A DNA stretch of 64,000 bases, taken from Eretmocerus hayati. Its lineage: Eukaryota > Arthropoda > Insecta > Hymenoptera > Aphelinidae. The notes below the pieces were generated by a model. It was not told where the DNA came from and did not search any database. It saw nothing but the letters and a program-made list of their open reading frames with translations. How positions within the stretch are numbered: position 1 is the first letter of the stretch; every line of letters starts with the position of its first letter. Made by a program: the position numbers and the translations under genes. Shown piece after piece: positions 59,690 through 64,000 of this stretch. Location: contig CM056741.1 in the NCBI GenBank assembly GCA_029851415.1, positions 91,671,282 through 91,735,281 of the forward strand, written 5' to 3'.

Positions 59690-62300
59690 ACGCCGTACAC
59701 TCAAAGGACTCTTATTATTGCAGAATGCGGGGAACTTGGATTCAGATAGAGATTCTTGTCCTAATCGCGACCAACATGGGTGAAAAATCATGATAAATCT
59801 TCCGATATCGGTTCCCTTGGGCCCTAATGGTGATGTACAAAGCTCAATTCGTGCATGAATCAGAGATAATCTACACGACAATACACCCTTAGATTTCTCA
59901 TCATTGCAGATCTCGCGGAGTTTCGATTAGAACTCTGAATTTTGGATCGGTTGCGACCGTATCGAATGCTGAATCCCGCAATTGAGATCATAATATTTCT
60001 TTTCTTGATCACGATGACGATGCGAAGATTCTTCTACAGTTTAAATTATGAAAAAGAGCTTGTTTCGCGGCGATCTCTGGAACTAGTTTTTGATCACGAT
60101 TCCAAGAATATTCATCATCGTGTTATAGCTGCATAGTCTCGTGAATGAAAATGTGATATGTACCCCTTGGCCTTGGCGGCAATGCACTGATCTCTTAATG
60201 GGCTCAAATGATGAGTAATCTGCATCACAATGGATTGCTATGATTCGTATTATTGCAGAACTCGCGGAACCTTGATTCAAACTCTGAATCTTGGATCGGT
60301 TGTGACCGTATTGAATGTAGCTCTCGCAATTGAAAACATGATATTTTTTTCCTTGATCTCGATGACAATGCAGAAATCTCTCTGACACTTCGAATGATGT
60401 GAGAGAGCAACCATCAGACTCATCACTGAGTATTAATATTTCCCAACGTCGTCAGAAACTTGACTACAGTACGATTCCAAGAATACTCGTAATCGTCATA
60501 GTTGTATAGTCCGGTGAATGAAAATGTTTTGACAATGTTTTGACAGTGTCTGGGCTTTGGCGGCAATGCGCAGTTCTCTTCGCGAGGAGGGGGGGGGGGG
60601 CGAAGCGAGGTCAATGATACAAGTAATCGACGCAAAAATGTCTGTTCATCCATCATAAGTTAGCAGTTTTTGCATAGAGAGTCGTTCCCAGGAATCCTTG
60701 TGTGTCGAGGTGATTGCAGTGCTTGAGTCGGCGCAAGAGCGATTCAGTGCGCGGAAATAGTCAAGTCATGTACGCGAGTGTCTCAAGATTCTGAAGGGTT
60801 TCCGGACTTGCGCGTGCGGAGACTTTGTTGCGTACGCGAGCGTTCCTGATATTTGAGTAGATCGCTCTCCGTGTTCGCGTACGCGAATGTGGTCCACACT
60901 GATTCTCTAGCTGTTCACACTCGATGAAGTGCTCATGTTCTTCATATTGAAGCGAGAGCGCAATTTTGCGTAGGTGAAAGAAGCCCAATTTTGTGTCCGC
61001 GAAGAATGTCTGATTTTGCGTGAATTCACGCACGCGAAATGTGCTCCGTGTACCTCGGCGTCCACTTCTCATTACGGATGGTTTGAGGCTTCAACTCAGA
61101 ACCACTGTTGCAAAGATGGCGAGTCATTGCGGTATTTTGGATCGACAATATATCGGCAATCACAGGGCTCTTCAGTGGCGCAAATGATTGGCGGGCAACA
61201 ATTTGACTTATCACGGAACGTCGTTGTGTTGCAGAATTCCGGAAACTGTTCTTGAATTCCGGGTTTGTGAATACTCAGACTCGTCACAGCAGCATAGCTT
61301 TGTAGATGGGAACTCAGATCCAAACTCTTGGCATTGTAGTCCGGTCTGCCTAAGATTTTGAGCCTTCATAAAATATACCCAGACACAAGTTAGTGATTTG
61401 GAGAGGGGAAATCGAGCAGATACCGAATCCGAAAAGTGTGACCAAAAATTTTGGCGGATTCGTTTTTATGAGAGGTCGAAGTTCAGAAAAACACGTTTTT
61501 ACCGATTATTTCTCAAACTGGTCACTTTACAAAAAAATGTTTGGATAAAAGTTGTAGAGGATGAAAAAACGAACAGATTGAGCCCGGGTACGTTAAAATA
61601 GGATGATCTCGAGACCCGCAAATCAAGTGCAGTCAGCGGGAGAGGGGGAAGCGCTGCAAAACGGAGAGCATGCATGCATGCGCGGCGTGCGCATGGCTCA
61701 TATGGCTCGGCTCGGCCTGTGGTCTCGGAACGTACAGCTTCCCCCTCTTCCGCTGACTGCACTCGATTACTTTCACCTTGATTTGCGGGTCCCCAGATCA
61801 TCCTATCTCAACGTACCCGGGCTCAATCTGTTCGTTTTTTCATCCTCTACAACTTTTATCTGAAATTTTTTTTTGTAAAGTGGACAGTTTGAGAAATAAT
61901 CGGCAAAAACGTGTTTTTTGACCTTTGATCTCTGATAAAGAACGAATCCACCAAAATTTTTGGTCACACTTTTTGGATTCGGTATCTGCTCGATTCCATC
62001 TTTCCAAATCACTAACTTGTGTCTGGGTATATTTTATGAATTCTTTGCTTATGGGACTCTCCTAGGCAGACCTGACTATTGGTGGCAATAAACAGATCTC
62101 TCCTCGGGACCGAATGATGAATCATCCACATCACAATAAATACCATTGATTCGTGTTATTGCAAACCTCGCGAAACTTCGCCTCAATCTGTGAATTTTTG
62201 ATAGGATGTGATCTTGATGAATGCAGGCTAGCGAAATTGAAAACAAAAGTCCCTTCCCTTGATCTCGATGACAATGCACAGAGTTCTCCGGCAGCTCGAA
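59690..62300 (+). repeat. Dispersed degenerate repeat, units about 345 bp
   Basis: The block TATTATTGCAGAACTCGCGG with AACTCTGAATCTTGGATCGG recurs at about 59715, 59905, 60250, 61210 and 62155. Companion blocks GGCGGCAATGCACTGATCTC and CTCGATGACAATGCA-AG recur in the same order. Spacing is irregular because of insertions, including the foldback at 61348. A G run lies at about 60589-60600. Confidence 0.7.
61348..62073. repeat. Foldback of about 725 bp, arms about 330 bp
   Basis: The left arm includes GTCTGCCTAAGA, AAAATATACCCAGACACAAG, GTGACCAAAAATTTTGG and GAGCCCGGGTACGTT. The right arm mirrors each (AACGTACCCGGGCTC, CCAAAATTTTTGGTCAC, CTTGTGTCTGGGTATATTTT, TAGGCAGAC). The GC-rich centre (61650-61735) contains GCATGCATGCATGCG. 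The mirror-image open frames are not genes. Confidence 0.88.
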
Positions 62301-63580
62301 TGAGAAATAAGCAACATTTCAACCGATCACTGGGCATCGTGGTATCGCAGAAATTTCGGTCACTGTGTTTTTGCTATGTGTTTTCAATTCACATGATCCC
62401 TCTTTTCATGTTAACTGCACAAGCACTGTCAACTTATATTGCTAAAACAGCTCCAATCTTCTCATATCGCAAAAGTCACAGATTCATCAGACGACTATAT
62501 GAGTCTGTTTGTCTCTCAGTGTACCAAGTAAAATATGATTTATACATGCAATGAAGATTTTCAAGCGAATCTACGTAGAAGGCAAATCACTGCGATCAAC
62601 CAATTTTTAGTTCGCTTCAATCAATTTCAATTTAGTGCTCCCAGGGTACAGCTTCCCATCCTGGTTTCCTTCTTGCATCGTCAACTTCGTAGACAGTGCG
62701 TTTCGAGAAATTGATTTCGAAAATGATAGAAAAGTATTCAAATTTATGGATTAATGAAAAACAGCACCAATCTCTGGCACTTGAGTAGAGGATCACTGCC
62801 GAAACTCCAAATCAGGTCGATTAAAGCGGCTAATTCCCCAGCCTAAGTAAAGAAATGAGGCATGACCTTTTGCGAGCAAAAGGGTCACTCGGAGAACTTA
62901 GAATAGCTCGATCCGCATTGAGTCCGCTACCTTGTCTGCACTGAGCCTCCGCAGACGACCGCTCGAACCACGTATCACAGCAGAAAATAAACATTCCCAA
63001 CGAGGCAATTCGACAGGAATGCTCCTTGACCGACGAAAAAAACTAAAGACCACACAAACACGTGGCATCATCTCGCATAAGCCAGTCGCGGGCCATGCAA
63101 TTGGTGCACCGATAACATGGCTCGCAGCAGACACATCGCATCATCTGTAGTGCGTTATCTGCGACGAGATGTCTGCTACGATACGGCATGCCGAACTTCT
63201 ACTGCAGCGGCCAAGGCCAAGGCCTTGGTTGTCTGTTTGTCGGCTCTCGACACGCATGCCACATAACATTATTCCACACACCTTATTATTTAACAACACT
63301 CTCCGCGACTCCCACAACACAAAATTCAAACTCGAACGCGAAAAGCACTGCGTCGTTGCCTCTGCAGAAGCGCTCATGAACTTATGCAATGCCGCTGCCA
63401 CCACACCCGCCGAAGACACAGCTCTCACAAAAACGCGAACGCCCCAACACGCACAGCACACCGAATTAATTTTTAATTCCCCGACGCCAACAGCTCGCGC
63501 AAAAAATCATGGTTCACAATCAACACAAGAGCAGCCGACAAACACACCCCTCCGAGCCATAACCAAGCAGAATACACAAT
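62301..63580. other. Intergenic/intronic DNA with a GC-rich open block
   Basis: No supported gene. At 63141-63597 both strands are open over more than 100 codons, which points to composition. A palindromic GGCCAAGGCCAAGGCCTTGG lies near 63208. Confidence 0.35.
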
Positions 63581-63631
63581 GTAACGCTTTCGTGTAATGC
63601 TAGCCGTTAAGCATTATACACCAAGCGTTAC
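63581..63631. repeat. Near-perfect 51-bp hairpin
   Basis: GTAACGCTTTCGTGTAATGC is mirrored by GCATTATACACCAAGCGTTAC around a loop TAGCCGTTAA. A further TAACGC follows at 63637. It could be the terminal hairpin of a small element. Confidence 0.6.
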
Positions 63632-63769
63632 TGACATAACGCTAAAAAATACGTTTTTTCACACGACAGTTACAAACTCAGGAAACCGTAACAAAATCTG
63701 TCGATCTCACCAATCGAAATAACAAACTCACCGCTACCTAATTTTTTCGGGGGCGGGGGGTATCCGACC

Positions 63770-63930
63770 TATTTCACGAATGGTTTTTCACGAATGGCCA
63801 TTTTCACGAATGACCTTTTTCACGAATGACTTTCTCACGAAGAGCTAATTCCACGAAAGCGTTTTTCACGAATGGCGTTTCACGAATGACCATTTTCACG
63901 AATGACTGTTTTCACGAATGATTATATGGG
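63770..63930 (+). repeat. TTTTTCACGAATG minisatellite
   Basis: About nine units of 14-20 bp built on TTTTTCACGAATGAC with variable spacers (TCACGAATGGCC, TCACGAAGAGC). A G-rich run GGGGGCGGGGGG precedes it at about 63749-63760. Confidence 0.85.
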
Positions 63931-64000
63931 ATATGATACGTTCTTTCCCTCGAGAACTGACATCTGAACCACGCTGTCGTAACCTTTGTCTTTGCTACTG

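Noticed and set aside
61499..62012. Mirror-image open frames containing NVPGLNLFVFSSSTTFI
   Set aside because: They lie in the two arms of the 61.3-62.1 kb foldback and have no independent support.
63141..63597. Long open frames on both strands near the window end
   Set aside because: Simultaneous openness on both strands points to base composition; no domain or splice site is seen.

Overview
This is nuclear DNA of an arthropod, most likely an insect or mite; I cannot name the species. The evidence is GT-AG spliced exons, many relics of eukaryotic mobile elements (Ty3/gypsy, BEL/Pao, copia, non-LTR LINEs, Helitron, a virus-like ATPase), long minisatellites and foldback repeats. There are no bacterial operons or ribosome binding sites.

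The host anchor is a TCF/LEF transcription factor gene (pangolin, pan) on the + strand. Two of its exons are recognised, 10929-11076 and 32590-32680. Their reading phases match across a 21.5 kb intron, and the second carries the hallmark MLSPEMTQVAASW. No HMG box is seen, so the rest of the gene lies outside the window and most of this DNA is probably pan intron.

Layout. 0-2 kb: end of a Ty3/gypsy pol with a decayed integrase. 2-9 kb: four minus-strand LINE copies, most 5' truncated and some ending in simple-repeat tails. 9.3-10.4 kb: a foldback, then a broken packaging-ATPase relic. 10.9 kb: pan exon. 12.1-14.2 kb: a 2 kb foldback with arms of about 960 bp. 15.8-20.7 kb: a copia 3' end abutting a decayed BEL/Pao element, both minus strand. 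21-25 kb: foldbacks and a 1.3 kb 20-bp minisatellite. 28-32 kb: a probable LTR/leader fragment, foldbacks and a tRNA-Phe-like gene. 32.6 kb: second pan exon.

From 33.8 to 53.0 kb the minus strand holds a second gene. Its three exons (53016-52364, 36458-35713, 34428-33843) join in phase. They encode an AT-hook protein of an arthropod family that I know only as uncharacterised and probably transposon-associated. It has a 15.9 kb intron whose donor is AT instead of GT, and one frameshift. That intron contains satellites, a second copy of the 20-bp minisatellite element, a MITE with a perfect 8-bp target duplication, AT-rich tandem duplications, Helitron helicase debris, and a duplicated 221-bp core that is far better conserved than its flanks.

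From 56.8 to 59.5 kb the minus strand carries two apparently intact small genes that I cannot assign. One is a 151-codon single-exon ORF. The other is a five-exon, 198-residue gene whose four introns all keep the frame. The last 5 kb is repeat: a degenerate unit of about 345 bp, a 0.7 kb foldback, and a terminal minisatellite.
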